From: Afipia clevelandensis ATCC 49720
GTDB lineage: Bacteria; Pseudomonadota; Alphaproteobacteria; Rhizobiales; Xanthobacteraceae
Assembly (NCBI RefSeq): GCF_000336555.1
Contig: NZ_KB375281.1
Span: 3,917,436 to 3,981,435 of the forward strand
DNA length: 64,000 nucleotides
Direction: 5' to 3'
Shown here piece after piece: positions 35,343 through 43,589 of this stretch. Both the position numbers and the translations under genes were made by a program. Numbering within the stretch: the first letter of the stretch is position 1; each line of letters starts with the position of its first letter. Under the pieces are notes generated by a model, which worked only from the letters and a program-made list of their open reading frames with translations, was not told where the DNA came from and ran no database searches.

Positions 35343-35445
35343 GCGAAAACCTTTCGGAAAAACTTGCCATCAGGCAGGCCTGCCCGAGTTAATTGTTTCC
35401 GTGAGCACCGCAAGAGCAGCGCGCCATGCCTTTTGCAGGATTGTT

Positions 35446-36696
35446 TCAGCGCGGCTGGGCTGCCGCGTCGCTCGCGCGGGGGCCGCGCATCCGTGCGAGC
35501 AACTCCGGGGTCGGCCATGAGTCGGCAGGCAGGCCATACTTCATCTGCATGGTCTTGACCGCGATGCGGCTCTGCTGGCCGAGAATGCCGTCGATCTTGC
35601 CGACGTTATAGCCCTGCCTCGCGAGCAGTTGCTGCAATTCCTTGATCTCGTTGAACGGCAGTTGCGCCACCGGCGTCGCGGGTTTGCGCATCGGCCCGGC
35701 GCCCGCGATGCGGGTGGCGAGATAGGCGGCTGTGGTCGAATAGATCAGCGAATTATTCCATTCGGTGTAGGCGGCGAAATTCGCATAGGCGAGGAAGGCC
35801 GGACCGGTGCGGCCCATCGGCAGCAGGACGGACGCGGGCAAGTCGTCTTTCGGCAGCGGACGGCCGTCAGCATAGGTCACGCCCCATGCGGCCCACTTCG
35901 CGCGCGGATGTTTGATGGTGAGGTCGGCCTGATCCCAGGGAAGATTCGCAGGCACGCGGATTTCCTGCAGCCAGGGTTCGCCGCGCCGCCATTTCAGGCC
36001 GGTTGCAATGTAGTTCGCAGTCGAGCCGATCACGTCCGGCGCGCTGCGCAGGAGGTTGCGATGTCCGTCGCCGTCATAGTCCACCGCATAGTCGAAGTAG
36101 TGGCGCGGCAGGAACTGGGTCTGTCCGAGTTCACCCGCCCACGAGCCTATCATCTCGGCGGGTGTCAGGTCGCCGCGGTCGACGATCTTCAGCGCGGCGA
36201 TGGTCTCGTCGTGAAACATCTGCGCACGGCGGCAGTCGTAAGCCAGCGACACCAGCGAACGCAGTGTGGAAAGCTTGCCTTGCACTGCGCCGAAATCGCT
36301 TTCCAGCGCCCAGAATGCGGCGATCACCGCAGGCGGCACGCCGTACTCCTTTTCGGCGCGCGCAAAGGCCTGCGCATAGGTCTGGATCAACTGCTGACCT
36401 TTGACGCGGCGGCCTTCGGAGGCCATGCGGCCCGAGAACTCGGTGAAGATCTGGCCGAACACGCGCTGGCCCCGGTCACGGTTCACGATGCCTTGATCGT
36501 AGACCATGTAGGGCGAGGCGGCGGCGATCGCGCGCTGCGACACGCCAGCGGCAACCGCATCCTGTTTCAGCCCTGCCAGAAACTGATCGAAGCTCTGGCC
36601 GTTGTGGCAGCGCGCGCCGGATTGGGCGAGGGCGGGAGAGGAGAATGTAGCGATACCCAAGATCAAAATACCGGACAGAGAAAGAGACCGCTGCAT
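35446..36696 (-). CDS. Lytic murein transglycosylase (MltB/SLT_2) with peptidoglycan-binding domain
   Basis: 416 residues from ATG 36696, preceded by GGAGGAGTCTTC. The longer frame to 36921 only translates a dispersed repeat. A signal peptide (LILGIATFSSPALA) leads to the SLT_2 domain, with catalytic Glu in FWALESDFG and the conserved ELGQTQFLPRHYFDYAVDYD. The C-terminal 60 residues are a PG_binding_1 domain (LQQLLARQGYNVGKIDGILG). It cleaves glycan strands in the periplasm and forms 1,6-anhydro ends. Confidence 0.93.
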   Translation of the reverse strand: MQRSLSLSGILILGIATFSSPALAQSGARCHNGQSFDQFLAGLKQDAVAAGVSQRAIAAASPYMVYDQGIVNRDRGQRVFGQIFTEFSGRMASEGRRVKGQQLIQTYAQAFARAEKEYGVPPAVIAAFWALESDFGAVQGKLSTLRSLVSLAYDCRRAQMFHDETIAALKIVDRGDLTPAEMIGSWAGELGQTQFLPRHYFDYAVDYDGDGHRNLLRSAPDVIGSTANYIATGLKWRRGEPWLQEIRVPANLPWDQADLTIKHPRAKWAAWGVTYADGRPLPKDDLPASVLLPMGRTGPAFLAYANFAAYTEWNNSLIYSTTAAYLATRIAGAGPMRKPATPVAQLPFNEIKELQQLLARQGYNVGKIDGILGQQSRIAVKTMQMKYGLPADSWPTPELLARMRGPRASDAAAQPR

Positions 36697-36712
36697 GAAG
36701 ACTCCTCCGAAT

Positions 36713-36843
36713 GTCATGGCCGGGCTTGACCCGGCCATCAGGGAATCAAAACATCTCATGTTGTCATGCACCGGCCATCCATCCTCCAAAATTGCCATTC
36801 GATTTGTGCTGCGATGGATTGCCGGGTCAAGCCCGGCAATGAC
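36713..36843. repeat. Dispersed palindromic repeat (GCCGGGTCAAGCCCGGC family)
   Basis: The left arm is GTCATGGCCGGGCTTGACCCGGCCA (36713-36737), itself palindromic; the right arm is the matching inverted copy ending GGCAATGAC (36818-36843). In one frame it translates to the AGLDPAIH/AGSSPAMT strings often misannotated as protein in related genomes. It lies upstream of the transglycosylase. Confidence 0.8.
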
Positions 36844-36952
36844 GAATTGGATACTGTTTACAGTTCCATGCGTCGGCATGCCTCTCCGCAAAAGAAAATG
36901 CCCGGCTTTGCGGCCGGGCATTTCGGTGTTGTGATTGTGTCGAGCCGTTCGT

Positions 36953-38593
36953 TTAGCCGAACTGGTTCATTGTGTTGTGGACGCCGCCGGCCTTGAGAGC
37001 CGCTTCGCCGGCGAAGTATTCCTTGTGGTCGTCGCCGATGTCGGAGCCGGCCATGTTCTGGTGCTTCGCGCAGGCGATGCCCTGGCGGATTTCCGCGCGC
37101 TGCACGCCCTTCACGTAGCCGAGCATGCCCTGGTCGCCGAAGTATTCCTTCGAGAGGTTATCGGTCGACAGCGCAGCCGTGTGATAGGTCGGCAGCGTGA
37201 TCAGGTGGTGGAAGATACCGGCGCGCTTGGCCGAATCCGCCTGGAAGGTGCGGATCAACTGGTCGGCTTCGATCGCCAGCGGGGTCTCGTCGTACTCCAC
37301 CTTCATCAGGTCGGCGCGGTTGTACTTGCTGACGTCCTTGCCGGCCGCCTTCCACTCGTCGAACACCTGCCAGCGGAAGTTCAGCGTCCAGTTGAACGAC
37401 GGCGAGTTGTTGTAGGCGAGCTTTGCGTTCGGGATCACTTCGCGGACGCGATCCACCATCTCCGCGATTTGCGCGATGTTCGGACGCTCGGTTTCGATCC
37501 AGAGCAGGTCTGCGCCGTGCTGCAGCGAGGTGATGCTGTCGAGCACGCAGCGGTCCACGCCGGTGCCGGGGCGGAACTGATACAGGTTGCTCGGCAGGCG
37601 CTTCGGACGCAGCAGCTTGCCGTTGCGGCTGATGATGACATCGCCGTTGCCGACCTTGGATGCGTCAACTTCGTCGCAGTCGAGGAAGCTGTTGTACTGG
37701 TCGCCAAGATCGCCCGGCTTGTGGCTGACGGCGATCTGCTGCGTGAGGCCAGCGCCGAGCGAGTCGGTGCGGGTCACGATGATGCCGTTGTCCACGCCGA
37801 GTTCGAGGAACGCATGGCGGCAGGCGCGGATCTTCGCGATGAAGACCTCGTGCGGCACGGTGACCTTGCCGTCCTGATGGCCGCACTGCTTTTCGTCCGA
37901 CACCTGGTTTTCGATCTGCAGGGCGCAGGCGCCCGCTTCGATCATCTTCTTGGCAAGCAGGTAGGTCGCTTCCGCATTGCCGAAGCCCGCGTCGATGTCG
38001 GCGATCACCGGCACAACGTGGGTCTGGAAGTTGTCGATCTTGTCGATCAGTGCGGCTTCCTTCGTCTTGTCGCCGGCCTTGCGGGCTGCGTCGAGCTCAC
38101 GGAAGATGTCGTTGAGTTCGCGCGAGTCGGCCTGACGCAGGAAGGTGTAGAGTTCTTCGATCAGCGCCGGCACCGAGGTCTTCTCGTGCATGGACTGATC
38201 CGGCAGCGGGCCGAATTCGGAGCGCAGCGCTGCGATCATCCAGCCGGACAGGTACAGGTAACGGCGATCGGTCTTGCCGCCGAAGTGCTTCTTGATCGAG
38301 ATCAGCTTCTGCTGCGCGATGAAGCCGTGCCAGCAGCCGAGCGACTGGGTGTACTTGGTCGGGTCGGCGTCATAGGCCGCCATGTCCGCGCGCATCACGT
38401 CCGCGGTGTAGCGGGCGACGTCGAGGCCGGTCTTGAAGCGGTTCTGCAGGCGCATGCGGGCCACGGCCTCGGCGGTGACGCCGTTCCATGCCGGGTGGTC
38501 CTTGAGCAGGGCCTCAGCGGCTGTGATTTCCGCCTTGTAGGAAGATGGGCCTTGAATTGCTTGGTCGGAAATTCCGCGCGATTGGTAATTCAT
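36953..38593 (-). CDS. aceA: Isocitrate lyase
   Basis: 546 residues from ATG 38593; this is the longer form of the enzyme. Catalytic Cys is C237 in DEKQCGHQDGK, and the magnesium-binding segment is IADIDAGFGN (197-206). The canonical KKCGH is KQCGH here. It splits isocitrate to glyoxylate and succinate in the glyoxylate shunt, needed for growth on acetate or fatty acids, consistent with the fad operon nearby. Malate synthase is not in the window. The regulator gene at 38750 is divergent, sharing a 156-base control region. Confidence 0.95.
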   Translation of the reverse strand: MNYQSRGISDQAIQGPSSYKAEITAAEALLKDHPAWNGVTAEAVARMRLQNRFKTGLDVARYTADVMRADMAAYDADPTKYTQSLGCWHGFIAQQKLISIKKHFGGKTDRRYLYLSGWMIAALRSEFGPLPDQSMHEKTSVPALIEELYTFLRQADSRELNDIFRELDAARKAGDKTKEAALIDKIDNFQTHVVPVIADIDAGFGNAEATYLLAKKMIEAGACALQIENQVSDEKQCGHQDGKVTVPHEVFIAKIRACRHAFLELGVDNGIIVTRTDSLGAGLTQQIAVSHKPGDLGDQYNSFLDCDEVDASKVGNGDVIISRNGKLLRPKRLPSNLYQFRPGTGVDRCVLDSITSLQHGADLLWIETERPNIAQIAEMVDRVREVIPNAKLAYNNSPSFNWTLNFRWQVFDEWKAAGKDVSKYNRADLMKVEYDETPLAIEADQLIRTFQADSAKRAGIFHHLITLPTYHTAALSTDNLSKEYFGDQGMLGYVKGVQRAEIRQGIACAKHQNMAGSDIGDDHKEYFAGEAALKAGGVHNTMNQFG

Positions 38594-38683
38594 GGTTGTG
38601 ACCTTCTGCCTGTTGTGAAGTTGGGAGTGTTTTACGCCCCGCCTCATCAGCCGCCAGAGGGTTTGAAGATAGCTTGTCAGACT

Positions 38684-38720
38684 TTACAAACTTTCATTGT
38701 AATGCTGTAATAAGTTTACA
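38684..38720. promoter_or_regulatory. Candidate operator in the aceA / regulator intergenic region
   Basis: Two adjacent inverted repeats of the same half-site: TTACAA-N7-TTGTAA (38684-38702) and TGTAA-N5-TTACA (38706-38720). The region is AT-rich against a GC-rich background and sits between the divergent aceA and regulator starts, nearer the regulator's start (30 bases). Confidence 0.55.
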
Positions 38721-38749
38721 TTAGGGGTAATTTGGTAGGGCTTTTGCCC

Positions 38750-40180
38750 ATGGCGACAACCACAATCCGCTCGGTTTTCATGGGTCCGCGGCTGCGGCGG
38801 CTGCGGCGTGACCTCGGCCTGACTCAGGCCGATATGGCGGCGGATCTCGATATTTCCGCGCCCTATGTGGCGCTTCTGGAGCGCAACCAGCGGCCCGTGA
38901 CCGCGGACATGCTGCTCCGTCTGGCCCGGACCTACAAGATTGATCTCGCCGATCTCGCGGGCGACGGCGGCGCCGATCACACCGCGCGGATGCAGGCCGT
39001 GCTCAAGGAGCCGATGTTCGCCGACATCGACATTCCTCCGCTGGAGATCAGCGACATCGCCATCGGCTATCCGGGGCTGGCAGAGGCCTTTCTGCGGCTC
39101 TACACGGCTTATCGCGAGGAGCAGTTGGCGCTCGCGGATCGCAAGGGGCCGGGACTGACGGGTCCTGCGTCCGGAGGCGATCCGGATGCGAACGATCCGG
39201 TGGCCGAGGTGCGGCGGTTTCTTGCCGCACGCCGCAACAACTTTGCCGATATCGACGATGCGGCCGAGCGCATTCTGGACGGTCCCGCCGATCAGGCCTG
39301 GCTGATCGAGCGGCTGCGCGCGCGGCACAATCTTCGCGTTCGTCATCTGCCGCCCAATGTCATGCTCGGCTCGGTGCGGCGGCTGGATCGTCATCACAAG
39401 GAAATCCTGTTCGACGACTCGCTCGACACGGCGAGCTTCACCTTTCAGGTGGCGCAGCAACTCGCCTATCTCGAGTTCGAGGATGAAATCAGGGCGGCGC
39501 TGAAGGCGGGGCAGTTCTCGAGCAAAAGCGCCGAACTATTGGCGCATCGTTCGCTCGCGAGCTACGCGGCGGCGGCGCTGATCATGCCGTATTCCGCCTT
39601 CGTGAAAGCGGCGACAACGCGCCGTTACGACATGGAAGCGCTGGCGCGCCAGTTCGGAACCAGTTTCGAGCAGACCGCGCATCGCATCACCACGCTGCAA
39701 AGGCCGGGCTCCGAGAAGGTTCCGTTCTTCCTGATCCGCGTCGATCCCGCCGGCAATATTTCCAAATTGCTCGACGGCGCGGGTTTTCCCTTCGCAAAAC
39801 ACGGCGGCGCCTGTCCGCTGTGGTCGGTTCACGGCGTGTTCAAGACGCCGCGCCAGATCGTGACGCAGTGGCTGGAATTGCCGGACGGCCAGCGATTCTT
39901 CTCGATTGCCCGCACGGTCACCGCCGGTGGCGGATCGTTCGGCGCGCCGCGAGTCGAACGGGCCATCGCCATCGGATGCGCGGCGGAACATGCGGAAAAA
40001 CTGATCTATACCAGCGATGAATCGGGACCTCGCGCCGACGCGCCGACACCCATCGGCGTCGCGTGCCGCGTCTGTCATCGTCCGACTTGCGCCGCGCGAT
40101 CCGAACTTCCGATCGGCCGCGAATTGCTTCCTGACGATTACCGGCGGCTCAATGTCCCGTTCGGATTTTCGTCCGATTGA
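38750..40180 (+). CDS. Short-chain fatty acyl transcriptional regulator (ScfR/RamB-like)
   Basis: 476 residues from ATG 38750. An XRE helix-turn-helix (RRLRRDLGLTQADMAADLDI, SAPYVALLERNQRPV) lies at residues 10-65. The middle part is an ImmA/IrrE-like domain in which the zinc HExxH motif is replaced (QVAQQLAYLEFED). The C-terminus is DUF2083, ending with the Cys cluster CRVCHRPTC. Such proteins in actinobacteria and alphaproteobacteria sense acyl-CoA and control the glyoxylate shunt or propionate use. Divergence from aceA supports that role here. Confidence 0.88.
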   Translation: MATTTIRSVFMGPRLRRLRRDLGLTQADMAADLDISAPYVALLERNQRPVTADMLLRLARTYKIDLADLAGDGGADHTARMQAVLKEPMFADIDIPPLEISDIAIGYPGLAEAFLRLYTAYREEQLALADRKGPGLTGPASGGDPDANDPVAEVRRFLAARRNNFADIDDAAERILDGPADQAWLIERLRARHNLRVRHLPPNVMLGSVRRLDRHHKEILFDDSLDTASFTFQVAQQLAYLEFEDEIRAALKAGQFSSKSAELLAHRSLASYAAAALIMPYSAFVKAATTRRYDMEALARQFGTSFEQTAHRITTLQRPGSEKVPFFLIRVDPAGNISKLLDGAGFPFAKHGGACPLWSVHGVFKTPRQIVTQWLELPDGQRFFSIARTVTAGGGSFGAPRVERAIAIGCAAEHAEKLIYTSDESGPRADAPTPIGVACRVCHRPTCAARSELPIGRELLPDDYRRLNVPFGFSSD

Positions 40181-40297
40181 GGTTCACGCACTGGATTCTT
40201 GAAAAATTTGCATTACAAACGCCGCCGACGCGCCTAGATAGGTCTGGGATCAAGCGATACGCGCGCAGGCGCAAGCGGCTGAAGGCAGGAGGTTTTT

Positions 40298-40504
40298 ATG
40301 AGCGGCAGCAACTTCTGGGTGATTGGCGGCGAGTTCGGCTCGATGAACTTTCACAAGCTGGTGGAAGGCTCGGCGCAGGTCCAGGGACCGTTCAAGACCC
40401 GCAAGGAAGCCGAGGATTGCTGGCGCCAGATGTCCGAAGAGCATCGTCATCGCGCCGGCGTGCGCTTCTCGATTGTCGAGGAACCGCACCGGTCGAACAC
40501 CTGA
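40298..40504 (+). CDS. DUF4170 family protein
   Basis: 68 residues; a strong AGGAGG precedes the ATG by 5 bases. The sequence SNFWVIGGEFGSMNFHKL then GPFKTRKEAEDCWRQMSEEH and RFSIVEE is the DUF4170 signature found throughout Rhizobiales. No function is assigned to the family. It is a soluble, single-domain protein. A hairpin terminator lies 35 bases downstream. Confidence 0.88.
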   Translation: MSGSNFWVIGGEFGSMNFHKLVEGSAQVQGPFKTRKEAEDCWRQMSEEHRHRAGVRFSIVEEPHRSNT

Positions 40505-40538
40505 CCTTCCGGCATAATCCGGCGCCCGCCACAATTTG

Positions 40539-40564
40539 CGGCCCTGTCCTTCGGGACGGGGCCG
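40539..40564 (+). terminator. Terminator after the DUF4170 gene
   Basis: An 11-base stem CGGCCCTGTCC / GGACGGGGCCG (one mismatch) with a TTCG tetraloop, followed by a T-containing stretch. Confidence 0.7.
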
Positions 40565-40693
40565 TTGTCATTTTGGGACACGGATAACGCCGTGAAATGG
40601 CTTGCAAAAGGGCCAGAACCTTTGCGGGGGAACAGGGTTACTGATAGATTAAGCGGGTCGCAACAAAGCTATAGAACCCGAGGTCTTCAGATC

Positions 40694-41293
40694 ATGGCGG
40701 AACCGAGCGTCCCGAACGATTTGGCCGGCAAACCGAGCCCGCATCGTCTGCGCGACGCCTTGCGCAAGGCCCGGATCGAAGCCGCCGACCGCACCGGAGT
40801 GGTGGTCGATCTGCGCGACGCCGAAGTGGCGCGGCTTGAAATTCTCTATGAAGCGCTCGATCCGCTGTTCTCGGAAATTCCGGCGGGCGTCGATCTGTTC
40901 GACCGCGGCATCAGCCAGGGCGACACGCCGCGGCTGTGGATCGACACGGTGGCGCATATTTCGATGGGCCGCGACAAGCGCATCTATCGCTTCACGCAGG
41001 ACACGCGCTTCGGCCGCATCGTGATCGCCGAGTCGCACGATGTGCCGGTGATGGTTGATGCCGTGACTGATTACATCGCGCGCCGCCTGATCGAGCGCGA
41101 ACATGCGATGGTGGTGACACCGGCGCCTGCGTCCATGCCGGTGGAAACACCGGCCGCGGCCGGACCGACGGTTGCTTCAATCGTCGCGCCGGTGAAGCGC
41201 CGCAGCGCGATCTGGACATTCGCGTTTGGTTTCGCCGCGGGTCTTGCCGCGCTGTTCGGCTTCGCGCTGGTAATGGCGCTGCGCGGGATCTAG
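40694..41293 (+). CDS. Uncharacterised protein with C-terminal membrane anchor
   Basis: 199 residues from ATG 40694. A soluble N-terminal domain (residues 15-140; VVVDLRDAEVARLEILYEAL, RLWIDTVAHISMGRDKRIYR, FGRIVIAESHDVPVMVDAVT) is followed by a Pro/Ala-rich linker and one C-terminal transmembrane helix (IWTFAFGFAAGLAALFGFAL). It looks like a tail-anchored cytoplasmic domain. I recognise no named family beyond similarity to hypothetical proteins of this bacterial group. Its stop overlaps that of the convergent phosphoesterase by three bases. Confidence 0.75.
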   Translation: MAEPSVPNDLAGKPSPHRLRDALRKARIEAADRTGVVVDLRDAEVARLEILYEALDPLFSEIPAGVDLFDRGISQGDTPRLWIDTVAHISMGRDKRIYRFTQDTRFGRIVIAESHDVPVMVDAVTDYIARRLIEREHAMVVTPAPASMPVETPAAAGPTVASIVAPVKRRSAIWTFAFGFAAGLAALFGFALVMALRGI

Positions 41294-42189
41294 ATCAATC
41301 TCTCATCCCTGATTTCGCCGAGGGTCATGCCATCGGCAAAGCCGCGCACGCGATGCTGACAGCGCCATACGCCGCCGTTCCGTTCAATCGAAAACAGGTT
41401 GTAGGCCGCCGGATGATTGTGCCCGTGCGCCATGGCGGAGGCTGACGGCACCCCGACGGCGGGGATGCGCCCGTTCGGGCCGTCGAGCCAGACCGTGGCA
41501 TGACGGTGATCGTGGCCGTGCAGAACGAGATCGACGCCATATTGCGCGATCAATCCCAGCAGTTCGTCTGAATCGCGCAGCCGTGCCGCCCATCGTCCGG
41601 GGGATGTCACCGGCGGGTGATGGATCATCAGCACGCGAAACGAATCTTCGCTTGAGAGTTGTTGAAGAATTTTCTCGAGAGCGCTGCGCTGCTCCTGCCC
41701 GAGCCGCCCTGTTGCCATGAACGGCGCGGTGGGTACGGCGGAGGAAACGCCGATCAACGCGAGCGGACCGCGCTTACGCAGATAGGGAAATGCGGCGTCG
41801 GTGCCGGGCTTCGCGCCATCGCCGCGAAAATAGTCGGCCCAGACGTGGGGAAAATGCTCGCGGATGCCGCGCACATAGGCGTCATGATTGCCGGGCACAA
41901 GCGAGACGTCTTCCGGCGGACCGACACTTTCAAGCCAATTCCGGGCTTCGATAAATTCCAGCGGCAGCGCGATGTTGACGAGATCGCCGGTGACGGCAAT
42001 ATGGTCCGGCTTCTGGGCTTGCATGTCGGCGACCAGTTCGCCGAGCACGTCGCGGCGATGGATCATGTGCCGCTTGCGGTGCCAGTTCAGATAGCCGATG
42101 GCGCGCTTGCTCGCGAGATCGCGCAGGCGGGCCTGCGGCATCGGGCCGAGATGCGGATCGGACAGATGCGCGAGCAGGAACGGCGTCAT
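41290..42189 (-). CDS. Calcineurin-like metallophosphoesterase
   Basis: 299 residues with all metallophosphoesterase motifs in order: LSDPHLG near the N-terminus, VTGDLVN, VPGNHDAYV, MIHHPP and HGHDH. These bind a two-metal centre. The family ranges from cAMP phosphodiesterases to UDP-diacylglucosamine hydrolases. A HRKRHMIHRRDVL segment after motif 1 suggests a nucleotide or lipid-phosphate substrate, but this cannot be settled. ACAGGAGATC precedes the ATG. Confidence 0.88.
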   Translation of the reverse strand: MTPFLLAHLSDPHLGPMPQARLRDLASKRAIGYLNWHRKRHMIHRRDVLGELVADMQAQKPDHIAVTGDLVNIALPLEFIEARNWLESVGPPEDVSLVPGNHDAYVRGIREHFPHVWADYFRGDGAKPGTDAAFPYLRKRGPLALIGVSSAVPTAPFMATGRLGQEQRSALEKILQQLSSEDSFRVLMIHHPPVTSPGRWAARLRDSDELLGLIAQYGVDLVLHGHDHRHATVWLDGPNGRIPAVGVPSASAMAHGHNHPAAYNLFSIERNGGVWRCQHRVRGFADGMTLGEIRDERLI

Positions 42190-42387
42190 GATCTCCTGTT
42201 ACATGCGTTGTCTCGAAATGTCATGACATTCAGACTGCGCACATTGTCAGGCTATCCGGTACAGACTTGGGTCCTGAGTTGGTCCTGACTTGGGTCTTGA
42301 CCCGGACACCGCTGTCTTTCTTGATGGTCGCAAGGCGTGGATGGACGGGATTGGTCCGGGCATGACGTCTCGATTTCGGAACGGATA

Positions 42388-42879
42388 TTGACAAACCATA
42401 TCGCCAGCCTTCGCACGCGGTTCGAGCCGTTGCTCCGGCGCGCCTTTCACTTCTACTGGCGCTTTGCACGGGGCATGACGCTCGGCGTGCGTGCGGTAGT
42501 GCTCGATAGCGAGAACCGTGTGTTTCTGGTCAAGCACGGTTATGTCTCCGGCTGGCATCTGCCGGGCGGCGGGGTCGAGACCGGCGAGACCTTCCTGAGT
42601 TCGCTCAAGCGGGAGCTGATCGAGGAGGGGCGGATCGAGATGACCCGCGAGCCGGTGTTGCATGGCCTGTTCTTCAATCGCCAGGTGTCGCGGCGCGACC
42701 ATGTCGCGGTCTATGTCGTGCGCGACTATCGGCAGGACCGGATGCCCGCGCCCAACCGTGAGATCGTGGCGTGCGGGTTTTTCGCACCCGGTGATCTGCC
42801 GCCCGACACCACCCGGGGGACACGGGCGCGGATCGCCGAAGTGCTGGGTAACCAGCCTCGAACCGAAGACTGGATTTGA
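42388..42879 (+). CDS. Nudix hydrolase
   Basis: 163 residues from TTG 42388 (GGAACGGATA before it), which makes the N-terminus match the family's usual length; GTG 42337 would add 17 residues. The Nudix box is GGVETGETFLSSLKRELIEE, and the glycine expected near its end is Arg (GRI), a deviation. The N-terminal RRAFHFYWRFARGMTLGVRA and GYVSGWHLPGGGVE are typical of a branch common in this group. It hydrolyses a nucleoside diphosphate linked to another moiety; substrate unknown. Confidence 0.8.
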   Translation: MTNHIASLRTRFEPLLRRAFHFYWRFARGMTLGVRAVVLDSENRVFLVKHGYVSGWHLPGGGVETGETFLSSLKRELIEEGRIEMTREPVLHGLFFNRQVSRRDHVAVYVVRDYRQDRMPAPNREIVACGFFAPGDLPPDTTRGTRARIAEVLGNQPRTEDWI

Positions 42880-42930
42880 CCGTCACGGCGATGGACCATG
42901 CCCCCGCCAGATGCTATCTGCGCCTCTGAT

Positions 42931-43449
42931 ATGTCCGATCTTTCCCTGACCATCCTGGCCGAGACGCCCGGCGACGAACAGGCCATCGAGCGCCTGCACG
43001 AGCGCACGTTCGGGCCCGGCCGCTATGCTCTCAGCGCCTACCGCTTGCGCGAGCATGTCGATCATCTGCTTGATCTGTCATTCACCGCACGGATCGGCAC
43101 GCTAATGGTCGGCTCGGTGCGGCAGTTGCCGATCTGTGTCGGCAACACGCCGGCGCTTCTGCTCGGACCGCTGACCGTCGAGCCGCCGTTCCGCGACCGC
43201 GGAGTCGGGCGCGCGCTGCTTGAGCGCGCCTTGAAGGATGCGGCGGCCAAGGGCCATCGTCTCGTGCTGCTGGTCGGGGATGAAGCCTATTACAGCCGCG
43301 CCGGCTTCAAGCGGATTCCCAAGGGCCGCGCCACCATGCCGGGGCCGGTGGATCATGCACGGCTTCTGGTGCGTGAACTGGTCGATGGCGCGTTCGAGGA
43401 CGTCAGCGGCGCGATCCGTCCGGACTGGAATTTCGCGCGGCCGATTTGA
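42931..43449 (+). CDS. GNAT-family N-acetyltransferase
   Basis: 172 residues from ATG 42931; an ATG at 42898 would add 11 residues. The acetyl-CoA-binding motif A is LTVEPPFRDRGVGRALLERA, followed by VLLVGDEAYYSRAGFKR. This form (N-acetyltransferase with the YYSRAGF element) is the YhbS-like branch. The acceptor is unknown. It lies 52 bases after the Nudix gene and may share its transcript. A dispersed repeat lies immediately downstream. Confidence 0.85.
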   Translation: MSDLSLTILAETPGDEQAIERLHERTFGPGRYALSAYRLREHVDHLLDLSFTARIGTLMVGSVRQLPICVGNTPALLLGPLTVEPPFRDRGVGRALLERALKDAAAKGHRLVLLVGDEAYYSRAGFKRIPKGRATMPGPVDHARLLVRELVDGAFEDVSGAIRPDWNFARPI

Positions 43450-43463
43450 GCGAGCGTTGATGC

Positions 43464-43583
43464 TCACCTCTCCCCGTTTACGGGGAGAGGTCGGATCACG
43501 CAGTGATCCGGGTGAGGGGCGGATATTATACGTGCAGCGAGATTGTCCCTCACCCCAGCCCTCTCCCCGCAAGCAGGGAGAGG
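43464..43583. repeat. Dispersed repeat, CTCTCCCCG family, copy 2
   Basis: Same architecture as the element at 667-796: CCTCTCCCCG...CGGGGAGAGG hairpin at one end, GGGTGAGGGGC and its partner in the middle, and CTCTCCCCGC...AGGGAGAGG at the other end. It lies between the convergent GNAT and TonB-receptor genes and may serve as their shared terminator. Confidence 0.8.
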
Positions 43584-43589
43584 GAGCAA

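Noticed and set aside
36697-36921. N-terminal extension of the lytic transglycosylase
   Set aside because: It translates a dispersed palindromic repeat; the signal peptide starts at ATG 36696 behind a strong ribosome-binding site.
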